NCBI GenBank assembly: GCA_011800805.1 | Contig: MPNW01000017.1 | Location: 28,117-92,116 of the forward strand | DNA from: Hirudo medicinalis | Lineage: Eukaryota; Annelida; Clitellata; Hirudinida; Hirudinidae | Length of the DNA stretch: 64,000 nt | Direction of reading: 5' to 3' | Shown: positions 38,673-63,994 of the stretch, in pieces | Layout of the letters: each line of letters begins with the position of its first letter | Position numbering within the stretch: the stretch's first letter is position 1 | Program-made: the position numbers and the translations under genes | Notes under the pieces: generated by a model | Database searches by the model: none | What the model saw: only the letters and a program-made list of their open reading frames with translations | What the model was told of the DNA's origin: nothing

Positions 38673-39384
38673 CAATGGTGTAGCTAAGGGCATGGGCATC
38701 CCATGGGGGAGCATTTTGTCAAAATACTATTACTGACATTTTCTAGTTTCCAAAATTTACTTAACCTACTCACTCGATTGCGACCATAATTTATTTTAAT
38801 ATTTGCGTTCGTGATTAATTATTCTGTGTAAAAACTCCATTTTGTGTTTGCCTACGATCTCTGAGGATTTGTTGTCATTGTCAACAAATTTAAAATTAAA
38901 ATTCTTAATGTTATATTGCATAGGCTATAATATAATAGCTGTAACTTATCTAGATTGACATAAACTTAATTAAAGTTTTAATTATATTATAAAGATAAAT
39001 ATTTTAAATAACATTGTCTGTAGTGGGGTAATGGTAGATGGCACGTTTTGACGTGTTTATACGGATATATGTAATTTTGTAGTCTCTCGAAATTGTGACC
39101 ATGGGCGTCCGGATGGGGAAGTAAATGCTCCCTCCTGGATTTTGTCAAAATACTAATATTTTGTGGCTGGGGACCCAAGGCTCTCGCACCATACTCTTTA
39201 GTCATCGTACCAAGTTAAAAAATTGAATTTAAAAAAATGTTGCTCCCCCTAAAAAAACTTCTGGGGACGCCCATGGCTAGGGGGCACCATATTATCAAAA
39301 TTGAATATCAAATTAATAATGTTGAGGCGAGGGGCACCATATTATCAGTTTAGCCCCTGGCGCCGAAAAGTCTAGCTATGCCTC
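38673..39384. mobile_element. 712-bp non-autonomous TIR element with 10-bp target duplication
   Basis: The same 10-mer TGCTTGAGGA stands immediately left (38,663-38,672) and right (39,385-39,394). The ends form a short imperfect inverted repeat, GGTGTAGCTA on the left and GGCATAGCTA in reverse complement on the right. Inside are repeated modules: TTTTGTCAAAATACTA at about 38,714 and 39,140, and GGGGCACCATATTATCA at 39,281 and 39,331 (50 bp apart). A CATGGGC-(A/G)TCC block also occurs in both orientations. No coding capacity. Target duplications of 9-10 bp point to a Mutator-like element, but the family is inference. Confidence 0.7.
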
Positions 39385-39747
39385 TGCTTGAGGATTTGAA
39401 TTTTATAGAATAAAAAGTATAAAATTGAGGACTTTTTTTTAATGTATTTCGTATTTTTAAATTGTACCTTCAATGGGTTGAGGTTCACTATTGTTTTAGC
39501 AAGTTGTCCTTAAATTCTCCAAACTCTGTGCAAAGCCGATATTAATTATTTTTTAATCCTTTTGAAGAAGCACTTCTTTATCATGGCGGGATAAGATTTT
39601 TAATCAATACAATCAGTTAATCATATCTTATCAATACAAAAGTTAAGATATGATAATTTATAAAATAAAGTTAGACGGATGCATTTAATATGCACAATTA
39701 ATGCAAAATTAGCAATTTAAAATAAAACGGTGGCGAAGGTCAGTTTG

Positions 39748-40474
39748 TCACATGTGCACGACCGATACTCCTCTCATTTGTGAATTGTTCGCTGTCGGAG
39801 AGATGGATGGAGTCCGATAGGCAGGCTGCATAGGCTGAATGACACTCAAAGCTTTTTTCAGGTCATCATCTTGTTTTCCAGCTAAGCTCTTGGAATTTAC
39901 TTCTTCGGCATCAACGGATCGATATGGAAGCTCAGAATATGGCGGAGGTCGTGCACCAAGCGTTTGCGTTAGAGGAGTGTGATTGGAAAACAATTGCTGA
40001 CTTAAAACTTGCTTCTCATCGATGGACTTCGTAGTAAAGTACTGGTCGAGGTTGGAGTAGAACAAGTTCTCGTCAGGCCCAGGCAGCGGTTGAACGGTGA
40101 TGATTCGATGCTCTGACGAAGCCGAAGGAGGGGGGTTGCTGCGACCTGAAAAGATGTTCATTTAAGAAACATTTAATTTCTCCTCTTCTATAATTTCTTT
40201 TCTTTTACGAAAATTAATGATAGACTCTAATGACTCTACCTCGTCATTACACAAGAAAATCACTCCATTAAAATTGAATTTAAGAAACATTTTTTCAGCT
40301 CAAAAATTTATGCTTGCTGACGAACGAATGATAGCGGTAAGAATGTTGTGCAAATAAGCAACATTTTAATGAATAATGTCACCACTTTGAGTTCCTGGAC
40401 GGGTCTTTTTCTTCCAGCGGTGATGAATTCCCATGATTATGGACAACAACAAAAATCCACAAAGAATGGAAACC
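39748..40474 (-). CDS. 3' part of a single-pass membrane protein with PPxY tail
   Basis: Two exons are confident by splice signals and phase: 40,474-40,383 and 40,145-39,748. The first codes a membrane helix (VSILCGFLLLSIIMGI) followed by HHRWKKKTRP, so the following 130 or so residues are probably cytoplasmic. The second codes a tail with a PPPY motif in ARPPPYSELPYRS, which could bind WW-domain proteins such as Nedd4-type ubiquitin ligases (family knowledge). The tail also has several Pro/Ser stretches and ends VSVVHM. The upstream exons for the extracellular part were not found; the exon 1 acceptor requires a phase-2 partner. I do not recognise the family. Confidence 0.6.
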
Positions 40475-40940
40475 CTATTCAAAAGAAAATATGTTAATGC
40501 AACAGACACAGACGAAGGAAAAGGTATTATGGTGCTGACAAGAAAGAGCTGAGCAGGTAGACCTACTCATCAAGTTGTGTTGCGGACATTAATAAAGTAC
40601 TACTACCAGCTGAATAGATTTGCTCGACAAAATATTTGGAAGATAAATGATACAAATGATAAAATCTATGAACATTAAGTTCAAATAAACAAATTGGAAT
40701 ATATTTGAAGCATGGCAAAATAATTAGGTTATCAATCAGACAACACCCACCATATAGGCCAACTGCTCAGAGGATCGCCATGTTCAATGTTGCATGGTTT
40801 TATCGAGCCTTGACAGCTAAATTGACAGATTTAATTAAGCAATTAATCAAATGTGATTTAATTAATAAAATGTCATTTCTGAAATAAAGCAAACGCAGGA
40901 AGCTTTACATGAATGCTCTAGGGATATCACAAATACATGC

Positions 40941-40971
<31 letters not shown>

Positions 40972-42154
40972 ATGATGATGATGATGATGATAATGATGAT
41001 GACGATGACAATAATAATGTTAATAATAATAATGATGATGATGATGATGACGATGATGATGATGACGATGACGATGACGATGACGATGATGATGATGATG
41101 ATAATGAGTTAAAGTAATAGAAGCTATCGTACTAATTAATCTCCTGGGATAATATCCTCACAATAGTGATGATCGAACCCCCATTGAATTCAGATCACAA
41201 CGTTGCTTCCATACTTTCAAACACTCGTAAATCGGCCAATGTGTGTAAGTGGTAGCCATGACAACATCCGCCACACTTGCGAGAACAAGCTTTGAATTCT
41301 TTGGCATGAAAGAATTCTTTCAAGTAAAAGTGAATCTCTTGAAGGAAAATCAGAACGGAAGCAAGGAGGCAAGAAAAGTCTCTCTAAGTCATGCATCATG
41401 GATAATTTTATTCGAAGGAGCTAAGACTCTTTAAGTAATTTCTTTAAGATCTTTTGTTTGTGCGAAACAGATCGAATCCTTTATGAGAATTTGACAGGAT
41501 CAGCCCTTAAATTGTATTCTTGTGTGTTCTATGTTTTTTAATAAATCTTACTCAAGCAACTTCTATGCTGTGTCATTGCATGTCATTAGTCCCTGCACAG
41601 CCTTTCATTGTATGCATAGTATGCAATTACGCATTGTATGTTCTTCACTGTTTCTTGTATCGTAAATAATGTTCTGGGACGCGATATAGCTAAGTTTGAA
41701 CTTTTCCATTTGTTTTTCGCATGAAAAAGGCAATTACATTTTAATAATGTTATTTTTATTCAATAAATTAAATGATAAATATAATAATAAATTATTAATA
41801 TTGTGTATTTTCAAAGCTCTACATAAATTCTATGTTTGTTAAGGCCAATTAATTACATCATTATGATATCTTTTAAAATGAGAATTAATGTCTCCAAATG
41901 AGAAATAATCTCCAAAAATATTTGTCCCTAAGATGGAGAACTGTGATCAATTTAAAAATGCACGTTCCTATGGAAACAACAATTCCATTCTTGTCCACAT
42001 TGATGTCTACAACATGCATTGGTCGATATGTCGAACATATCGATTAATGTCGGAAATTAATGCTGGAAAAAGGATAATCTTCAGATCGACAAATAAGAAC
42101 CACTCAGGATTGCAGAAAATGGTTTTAAACAATTCCTCCCTGTGAAGCCTCACA
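40475..42154. other. No gene assigned; may contain upstream exons of the PPxY gene
   Basis: Holds the GATGAT microsatellite and unsupported short open frames. Missing 5' exons of the minus-strand membrane gene could lie here or further right. Confidence 0.35.
40941..41106. repeat. (GAT)n/(GATGAC)n microsatellite
   Basis: About 165 bp of GAT triplets with GAC, GGT and AAT variants. An open frame of Met, Thr and Ile through it is only the repeat translated. Confidence 0.95.
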
Positions 42155-42300
42155 AGCATAAGATCTAAAGGTGCGCATGGAAGCAATTGTATGTTTCGCT
42201 TCTTCCAAAGGGTACTTGTAACAGTTCAAGTTGGGTTCCGAACACGGCACGTTGCCCTTACTGCCGCATGCAGGAATGCAACCATCTGAACAAAGCCGTA
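42155..42300 (-). mobile_element. tRNA-derived SINE, diverged copy 1
   Basis: Minus-strand sequence from about 42,295 to 42,160 aligns in order with copy 2. Shared blocks are TTCCTGCATGCGGCAGTAA / TTCCTGCATACGGCGGTAA, GTGTTCGGAACCC / GTGTTCGAAGCCC (B-box-like), and CAAGTACCCTTTGGAAG / CAAGCGCCCTTGGGAAG. The 5' end including the A-box is eroded. Confidence 0.65.
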
Positions 42301-43819
42301 AAATTATTGCGAATATATTTTGAAATTGTAGAATTGTTGGTACGGAGACTCGCTTAAATTTGGTCTATTCATAAAAGATGCAATTAATTACGGAATAAAT
42401 GTCCGTGGACAATTTTAAAATGTAATTTTTATTGAATGAACTAAAAAAAAACGTTTTAATCTTCGAACAAGGACGAAATTAATGATTCAGTTTCTCACTT
42501 GGTGCTGTTGACTTGACTCTGAAACAAGACAGGATTTTAATAAATAAATGTCATGTAATGTTTAACTCAATAAACAAACTCACCATCTTTTGGAAACAGA
42601 GAAATGAGAATAGTTGGTGAAAACGTTTCAAATCACAAAATAATTAAATTTCATCTATAAAAAAATATTATCTTGCTTAGTGTGTTATTTCCGAGTCACA
42701 TTTGGTTGCACGAATTCATCCTGAGGCTATTTTTATGATTTGTTTACAGCCACCATTGTTCGTAACCAGCGCTACGGTGACGTTGTGTCGTCTGCAAATG
42801 AGTGATATCGGCGCTCGTCATACATCGGTTCTATAATATTGACGTACGTCAAAAGGAAAACTAATTATCGAGATTTGGGTCTCCCATTGCGGCATTTTAA
42901 CTGCTCCCAGGAATCCTAAAACATTGAGACTTTCGAAAATGTGTTTCTTCAACAATGGGTGATTAATGAATTAATTTTTGTTTTGCTTGCTGTGATCCTC
43001 AGACGATAAAATGCCTTTACATCTCATCATTTAAGAACTTCAAACATTAAATTATCTATAATAAAGGAAGTCAAAGTTCAAATAGTTTTACCACAACATA
43101 TGTTTTATTTGTTTTATTTTTATCCCCTGATGTACGTGTCAATCTTAAATGTCATTTCTTTAAGAAACTTAATAATAATGATAATAATAATAATAATAAT
43201 TTAATTCGAACACTGAGCTTGCATTTGTGGATTGTTTTGACTTATCATAAATATTTATTGACTAATTATCTAGGGGTTGGGATGTGAAATTGGTAGATCT
43301 CGCCTGTGCACTGACATTCATTTATCCGATTTGTTTAATTGCGCAGCTATCCCACTGGTATGTATTGGCACTATAACATACTACAACATAAATCATTAAC
43401 TATCATAGCCAGAGTAGTAATAAAACGTGGAGGTAAATTGCTTGAAATAAAACAAAATAAAAAATTTGCAAATACAAATAAATCAGTAAGCCCCGAGAAA
43501 GAAGCAGATTTTCTAGTTTGGATTTGAATTGTTCTATTGGTTATGTCAAACGGATATTGGAAAGAGCATTCTATGTCCTAGGTCCACTAACATGGAACGG
43601 CCTATCTCCATGCCTCACAGTCGGGACCTGGGGACAACAAAGGTTTAGCTGATGAGTTAAAAGCATTTGTAGAGCAACATATTCATTCCAAAAATAATTT
43701 AATGTTTATTTTTATGTAAGAAATGAAATTGGAAAATTGATGCCATTTCACATTTCAAACATGTCATGAATTCGGGTTCATGAAGTCCTGATAATTATCA
43801 AATAATTTTAAGATCTCTT
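42301..43819. other. No gene recognised
   Basis: AT-rich spacer between the two SINE copies, with an (AAT)n stretch at about 43,170-43,200. Two minus-strand donor-like sites (near 42,500 and 42,588) could belong to small exons of the PPxY gene, but no frame supports them. Confidence 0.35.
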
Positions 43820-44032
43820 ATGTAAATGTAAATGTAAAATGTAAATGTACTTCATTTATATAGCGCCATATGCATAGCGTCAGAGGCGCTTCTTGTCAAC
43901 CATTTATATAGCGCTCCTTCCCAAGGGCGCTTGCGGCAGTGCAGGCTGGGCTTCGAACACGACACATTACGACTGTTGCCATTACCGCCGTATGCAGGAA
44001 CGTAACCCATTCGGCCAACCTGCACGCTATAT
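43820..44032 (-). mobile_element. tRNA-derived SINE, copy 2 with cloverleaf-like head
   Basis: On the minus strand an 87-nt head runs 44,025-43,939. Its ends GTGCAGG and CCTGCAC pair over 7 bp like an acceptor stem. An A-box-like TGGCCGAATGG and a B-box-like GTGTTCGAAGCCC are spaced as in a class II (Ser/Leu-type) tRNA. The body follows (GCGCCCTTGGGAAGGAGCGC, then two TATATAAATG-type blocks around AGCGCC), with a tail of ACATTT repeats at about 43,820-43,850. Several stems are imperfect, so it is not a working tRNA gene. Confidence 0.75.
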
Positions 44033-45158
44033 TAAAATACAACTTTACAAGCGAGTGATTTTTTGCTAAGTGCATGAAAACCATTGAATAAGCTTCAGAT
44101 GGCTTCGATGGTTGTCACTTGGTCACGATAGCTTTTATCATTTTATTTTTGTAAACTTAAAGCTGACATTCATCTGTGATCGATGTTGGTCTCCCGACGT
44201 TAGCAAATGTAGCAAAAGTATACCTACTCTTTCGAGATTTTTGGAATTCTCGTTGCAATTAAGAATTTTGAATTGAAGATTGTCTTAAGCGTTCATTATA
44301 AATACAACGTCGTAGAAGAATTTCTAGGTCCATTGCTTGTTCCGTTGAAGTAGTATTTTCGGGGGAAACCCTCACCACGAAGTTAAAAGAACTTCTGCGT
44401 GAGGACCCGGTACTCCCGCATGGCCTAATGGTCGAATCACGTTTCTCGGGCACCGTGTTAATCAGTTATGCGAAGGATGTTAATAAACAGTTATTGATTG
44501 ATACAAATCCACGGCCGTGGATAAAACGCAGAACGCATGACTCTTCGACGCCAATTCTCCCAAAATTTCTTCGGTAATAAACAACTTTTTTCCAACCTTG
44601 CGAAAAATGGTCATTCCAACAATTTCATTAAGATTCCGCACCGAGATTTGTGAACTTTTGAGGTACAAGAGATCGGTGAGAAGTGACATGCATTTTCAGT
44701 TCTAGAGATTTCCAGGTTCGTGATTATGGTTAGGGTTAGCGATGTAGTTAGGTACCAAAAGTCACTGCATGAGTCGGCTTTCGCCTGTCACTTGGCCAAC
44801 AACCCAAAAGATCGACCACCACAGAACAATCACTAACTTTATTTGTTCCAACATTCATCAACCAGCAACAAAGCATTTAATAACTGTAAAAACAAACTGC
44901 CATTAGCCCAGAAGAATCAGACAATCAAACAGGCCTTCAAAGAACGGTGATCTGTCTGTTAATTCACATCAGATTCAAAGTCTCACAATGATTTTCAAAA
45001 TTAAAAAAAAAAGTAATTTTGGAATTCGCATTCTTTAATGCCAGCAAAAACCAGCACGAAAATACACATTCTAACGAAAACAACACGAGAAAGCTAACAA
45101 TGGACCTGACGTGGATTAAGTCCTGAGATGGTAGAACATATTCGCTTATATTCAGCTA
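44033..45158. other. Intergenic, unassigned open frames
   Basis: Minus-strand frames at 44,480-44,689 (MSLLTDLLYLKSSQIS...) and 44,259-44,453 look weakly protein-like but have no recognised motif. An imperfect hairpin, CCTCACCACGAAGTT / AACTTCTGCGTGAGG, is at 44,369-44,404. Confidence 0.3.
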
Positions 45159-45164
45159 TTTATT
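45159..45164 (-). terminator. AATAAA poly(A) signal, KDM5
   Basis: TTTATT on the plus strand, AATAAA on the minus strand, 23 nt after the KDM5 stop codon, implying a very short 3' UTR if used. Confidence 0.6.
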
Positions 45165-45186
45165 GCTACAGTCACCGTCAAAAATA

Positions 45187-58329
<13,143 letters not shown>

Positions 58330-59237
58330 GTTACTTGCTACCTCATGGAACTAATCCGACGGGAAACTTTTGAACAACAAAAGATCGTCGATAATGGGCA
58401 ACCTGACACTATGTGTTTATAAGCAGCATTCAGTATATCTAGTCAGAATTAACGCAATAACTACGTTTTAGGAAAAGTTATGCACGATTAAGTGCAATTG
58501 TCATAAGCTCTTAATTCACGAAAGGAAAATCGTAGTCGGACGTGATGTGTATCGTGTGACTGAATTTTTGTCCTCAAATCGCTTAAATTAAAAGCATTGC
58601 ACATTTGTGCGAGAAGCATCATAAAAGATGAAACATTACGCAAGTATTGACACAAACCCCCAGCAATCAAATAGACTCACAAACCAGCGAAATCTTCTAA
58701 CTAGCGTCCTGGAAGTGTAACAACCGACCATGAAAATCAGGTAAGGATGACGGAGATTTAACACTAAAGGAAACTTGGGGTCAATTTCAAAACATGTGCG
58801 ACCTTTTTTTCGAAAATTCCTCTTGTACTATTATTAATAATCAAACTTTTACGTTATGCTGTATTATGTGTTTTCAACTCACAGTAACGGGTTAGGCACT
58901 GAACTTAATAATTGATCTAGATCTGCTGAGATTTCTCCACGATTGCATCACAAAGGGTCATCGTGAGGTTTCCTCCTATTGCAGATATTAAATAAATTAG
59001 TCAGAAAATTCTTAAAGTTTTCATTTGAAGGCAAAAATCTTGACGATTTTGGAATATGAAATGTAGGCAAACTTAGGATAGATGATGAATTAAAAGGGGC
59101 GAAGGGATCAGGGTTCTACTAATAGCTACATTTTATTGAATACATTTTCAATAAATTATGCAAAAATACATTTTTTATTTCATATTTTCGTTTTCGGTAG
59201 TAGCTTTTCATCGCTAAGAATTATGCAAAGCTTTTAA
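58330..59237. promoter_or_regulatory. Divergent KDM5 / SLC35E3 intergenic region
   Basis: 908 bp between two start codons pointing away from each other. It must hold the promoters and 5' UTRs of both genes unless unseen leader exons exist. No specific element was recognised. Confidence 0.5.
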
Positions 59238-60802
59238 ATGTCTGCCTTCAGGACCTCGATTATGTACAGCGGTGCCGGCGCGTTTAAAAGGTCTGACGAC
59301 TCTGTAAGGACTTCAGCTATCGCTTTGAGCCTTGGAGTAGCTGGCAATTTAATTTCATCACTTGTTTTGGTGTTAGGAAACAGACGACTTCTGGCATTTT
59401 ATGGCGTTTCCGTGGTTACTCTAACTTTCATTCAGTTTGTGATACTCTCTGTTGTGCTGAGGATTTGTCAGTCACTGAACTTATTCAACCGGCGTTCGTT
59501 TGTGTTCAAAGACCTTTTTATCCTAAGTGTCACAAAATGCATTTTCATACTCACATTAAACAGTTTCCTCTCAATTTCTGCCCTAGCAACTTACCAGGTG
59601 GTTAAAGCTACCATTCTGCCCTCACTTTTCATTTTAAATGCCACTTTTTTCAATAGACATAAGTTAAAAGTTTTTAAAAGATTAGTCCCACCAGTGAGTA
59701 TCTAATGTCAACCTGTGGTAAATAGATTTTGTTCTTATCCAAGATTTTGCTTCTCCAGATAATAGTTCTTGCAGGAGCTACATACATTGTCATCACAGAT
59801 GATAACTTTAGTTCGAAACTGGTTTGTAGCAGTGCCTTCCTTTGTATATTGTTTTGGATCTACCATTACGTGAGTTTTATCGGCATTTTGATAAAGTCTG
59901 AAATACTTTGATTTAAGCCTTATTTGACTTTAGATAACAGCACAAAAGCAGGCTCAAATTGGTGCTAGTCATATGCAACTATCTTTGTTTACGTTTCCTC
60001 TGTCATCTGCCTATTTGCTTCCTGTTGCAATTTTCGAGAGGTTTATATGGGAGAGCCAATCCCAGCATTCATTGGTGCCTGAGGTTTCAGATTCTATTTA
60101 AAGCTTAATTGTCTATTAACATAACATCATCAACATTTTACTCTATTGAGCCTTAATTTACCCTTGGCCAATTCATAAAATATTGCTACTTAGATAAATT
60201 AAATTAAATTGGTCAAATAGCATATAATTTGTTGTCACCATATTGTGCCACACTCAATGCTGTATTGCATCATGACATGCAAAAGTTGATCTGATTTTGG
60301 AATTATTTGCAGTTGTGGTGTGTGTTGCTAGGTCTGGCTGCATCATTAGAATGCCTGACTGGGCACTTTTTGGAAGGAAAATTGGGAGATGTTCAGTATC
60401 CTTTATTTTGATGTATTTTAAAATAGCTGCACTACCAACAAACAACAAACCAGAAATTTCCATTCTCATTTGGAAAAACAATTCTAAGTGCATTTCTGAA
60501 CTTTGATTCAATTGCTGTTGAGAGATCCTTAGCAAAATGTTTAGAAATGTTGTTTATGGCCAATTGAAATTTTGCTTGATAATATTTTTGGGGATGAAGC
60601 TCTTTCAAGAGCTTGACATCTTCAAGGCCATTGCTGTTGTTCTAGTCATTTCAGGTTAGTCTTAGTTATGTGCAGATTATTACAATTAAAATAACAATTG
60701 GCATTTCTTACATGTCATTTCTTAAAATTTTGCCTAAATGCAGGCACAACAACATATGATCTGCTGAAAGTACATGAAAACAAGATCAGTTCAGTGGTTT
60801 GA
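59238..60802 (+). CDS. SLC35E3: SLC35E3-like nucleotide-sugar/triose-phosphate transporter family protein
   Basis: Six exons: 59,238-59,693; 59,759-59,869; 59,934-60,083; 60,313-60,395; 60,545-60,654 and 60,744-60,802. They join in frame to 322 residues (human SLC35E3 313). The protein has about ten hydrophobic helices throughout. Family-like blocks are ATYQVVKATILPSLFILN in the first half, and HMQLSLFTFPLSSAYLLPVA and NVVYGQLKFCLIIFLGMKLF in the second. These match the order TYQLAKAMTTP.., MQLLYYQAPMSSAMLL and the GHFKFC block of SLC35E3. Members sit in Golgi or ER membranes; the substrate of SLC35E3 is not established. The tail is short (LLKVHENK). Introns are 64-229 bp. Confidence 0.88.
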
Positions 60803-61138
60803 CATTTGCCTGAGAGTCAAACAATGTAATCATTGTTAGCTCAAGATTATCAGCTTGGGACGAAATCATGTTTTTACCTCAGATTTCCTGAAAACTTTGT
60901 TGCTTTTGCTTATGTTTTTTGCTGAGGCTCAATTTCTGTTTAATTAAAATCGCGTTCCTTGTGCTAGCCAATAATAACTGATGACAATTACAAGCACTAA
61001 TTTTAACTAAATTGAAGCATAAAATGGTCTTTTAAGATTGCAGAACAAAATGAAACAAACTCTGAACAATTGAAATTGAACTTAAAATTATGAAAAATGT
61101 GTTGAAACTCAAATTCTCAGTAATTTTGACTTGGGAAT
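60803..61138. other. Intergenic between converging 3' ends
   Basis: 336 bp between the SLC35E3 stop and the ALDH1L stop. No poly(A) hexamer was clearly seen for either gene. Confidence 0.45.
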
Positions 61139-63994
61139 TCAGTACTCCAGGGTCACTGTTTTTGTGAGAAGGTATTCATTCAATGCTTCCTCACCTGGAA
61201 TTAAAATTTATTAGTTTATCTGGAGAGGTGAATTTGTATTTCAAGTTTTGAAATCAGTGAAATGATGTTCTGTCGTCTTTATTACTTTAAACAATGTCTA
61301 AGACTGATGAGAAGTGTATTCCAAGTCCATGTCATGGGTTTCAGACATCGCCATTTCCCAGCCATGGAAACTCACCGAGGTCTTTTCCAAATCCAGATTG
61401 TTTGAAACCTCCGAAAGGTGCAGCCACATCGGTCTTGTTGTAGGTGTTGATGAAGACGGTACCTGCATGTAGACCATCTGCCATTCTCAAGGCTTTGCTG
61501 ATATCATTTGTGAAGATTCCAGATGCCAGACCATACTCTGTTCTGTTGGCTCTTTCCAGGACTTTCTCATAATCCCTTCACGATAAACAATATATTGACA
61601 TTAAGAGTGATAACGCAATGATAATATATCAAGGTGTTAGAATTTGATGTTAGCAGTTACCCTATATTGTTTAGGGTAGATTATATCATATAAACTATAT
61701 TATTTTGTTATAAAGGCTTTTCTTCTCACACTGCTAAAAGCATAAATTAACATCATTCTATTGTAAACCAGCAATAAAACTCATTGCAAATGCAGGCAGC
61801 CATCAAAAGGTTTGTTACAATCTGTTAATTTCACCTACCAGTTGGTCTGTTCTAAGTCCTTAGTTCATCATCTCAAAGAATAATTATTTTCTGAACTGCA
61901 TTCCAAATAATTAAATGAATTACAAACAGGATAGAAACCCATTCTTAAACTTGGAGATGATCATGATCGGCCCAAAAGATTCCTCCTTGGCAATGAACAT
62001 GTCATCCTGAACATCTACAAATATGGCTGGATAGAGAAAGAAACCTGCAAGATAAAAACAGTGCATGAACAGATGCGAATTTGAATATTTGCATTTACAT
62101 TTTATTAATTTTTATTTCACAACAAACGTGAGCTCACCAGGTGTCTTCACTCTCTTTCCTCCATAGAGCAGTGTGGCACCTTCTTCGACGCCTTTCTTAC
62201 AGAAATCCAGGAGACTATCGAAATGTGCCCTGACAGTAACAATTAACAATTAAGTCAATTAAACAACAGCAAAATACTTGAAAGGTAATCAAAAGCTGAA
62301 TGTCAAATTATAAACTCAAAAGTGGGAGAATTGAATTGAAAATAATTTGTGTTAAGTCACAAAGATTCTCAAAGCAACATGCAGGAAATATCAGTAATAA
62401 TAAAGATATAAACAAATGCATTAATGTTAGAATATTGAAATGACAATTTAAAATAAAAGTAAATTGTCTGATCAATTGTTGAACTTAAATTGTCATGACA
62501 CACTTGTGGTTCTGAGGTCCATGGTCTGTGGACGTATCCAATGGATCTCCTACTTTCATTTTCTTTACTTCCTGAAGCTGTCAGGACATGTGAATGTCAA
62601 ATTAACCCCTATTGTCAATGTCGCTGAAACGACACTAAGGCATCATGATGTTTGTTTGGTCATTTATTGAGTGTGCGTTTTATAAAGACTGCCATTTAGT
62701 CTATTGTATGATTTGGAAGAGTATTCTTTCAACTCCAAGTAGAACTTCAAGTATCTGTTGAGAAGTGGTTGATTGCAAATGCTCACCAATTTATCAAGGA
62801 AGGTCTCATAAATGCCCTCCTCAATAAATAGTCTTCCAGCTGCTATACAGTTCTCTCCCTTGTTGAAGAAGACAGCACTGCAACTCTGAAAGAGATATTC
62901 CTTCCATGTTCAAAAATACTTGCCTTGCAACTGGTATCAAAATGCTTATGTTGTCTGCTGATGCTTATGGACAGTTTTGAAATAAATGAGGCATGTAAAA
63001 AATTTTATTCTACCAAATAAAATAACTATTACAAATTATAATTTATATTAACAAATAAAAGAAAATATAGTTACAATTGCATAGCTTGTAATGATGTTAC
63101 TTTTAACTACGAGAGATGTCACTCACAAATCGAATGGCCTTCTCCAGGTCACAGTCACTGCAGATGATGAGTGGAGACTTTCCACCAAGCTCCAGAGACA
63201 CCTTTTTCAAGTTGCTTTTGGAACAACTGAAAATATGTGGAAGAAAAGTGGTTATATTTTTAACAATAGCACATTGTAAAGGTGAAAAATTATTATTTAA
63301 AACAGTAAAACATCGTTCATACCAACTTGGAGAAACAGTAAATTGAAAGACATCACAAAAATGAATAATGTTGTTGACAATGAGAAGGTCATCACTAGGT
63401 GAGCAGTTTGGCTTAGATTGTCATGCAACAGTTTGATTTGCCTCAAGTGCTTTTTGGAATAGGCATAAGCAAATGGAACCATTCCTCTTAGAGGAGCAGT
63501 TCAAAATAGCATCAATTCGAGTGGAAGGCCTCTCAACCTCTCCATAATCTGCTTTCCAACGGAAGTTGATCCCGTGAATCCGAGCTTCCTCACCTGCGGA
63601 TGATCCGCTATTGCCTGACCAACTACTGAACCTGATTCCAAAAGACACCAGTTTCCATTAAGCAGAAGTTCATTAGTATTAGAGTAATTTTTTTTACAAT
63701 GCTATCAATTAAAATAAGAATATCCACATGCTTTTAATTAAATCCTACAAAGTGAACATATAATTTCTTACATTTCAACCTAAGACTTAGGGTCATTTTA
63801 GAAAAGTATTGAAATAAAACATGTTTTTGGAGAGGTATCTACTTAACCACAGGATAAAAAAAAAGCATTGACTAAGTTTGTTGTTAGAAAGAATAAGAGG
63901 AGGCACCTGATCCTGAAATCACATTGATCACTCCAGGTGGAAAGCCTGCCTTCACCACCAACTCACCAAACTTCAATGATGTCAAGGATGTCAC
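61139..63994 (-). CDS. ALDH1L1: 10-formyltetrahydrofolate dehydrogenase, C-terminal part
   Basis: Nine exons are present: 63,994-63,907; 63,631-63,538; 63,226-63,127; 62,885-62,787; 62,577-62,504; 62,229-62,138; 62,044-61,939; 61,575-61,376 and 61,194-61,139. They code the last 302 residues; the rest lies beyond the right edge. The enzyme oxidises 10-formyl-THF to THF and CO2 with NADP+. Blocks specific to ALDH1L include [15 protein letters not shown] (with the catalytic Cys), [49 protein letters not shown] and the C-terminus [17 protein letters not shown]. The [14 protein letters not shown] segment separates it from other ALDH1 enzymes. ALDH1L1 (cytosolic) and ALDH1L2 (mitochondrial) cannot be told apart without the N-terminus. 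All junctions are GT..AG with matching phases. Confidence 0.94.

Noticed and set aside
40909..41112. Met-rich open frame
   Set aside because: It is the GAT/ATG microsatellite translated; no splice or start context.
42155..42292. Cys-rich exon (GCIPACGSKGNVPCSE...) of the PPxY membrane gene, minus strand, with AG and GT borders
   Set aside because: The sequence aligns with the SINE at 43.8-44.0 kb over its length, and its end phase (1) does not match the membrane-helix exon (needs phase 2). It is SINE-derived sequence.
43939..44025. Functional tRNA-Ser/Leu gene
   Set aside because: Acceptor ends pair, but D and T stems are poor, no convincing anticodon arm can be drawn, and a SINE body and tail follow.
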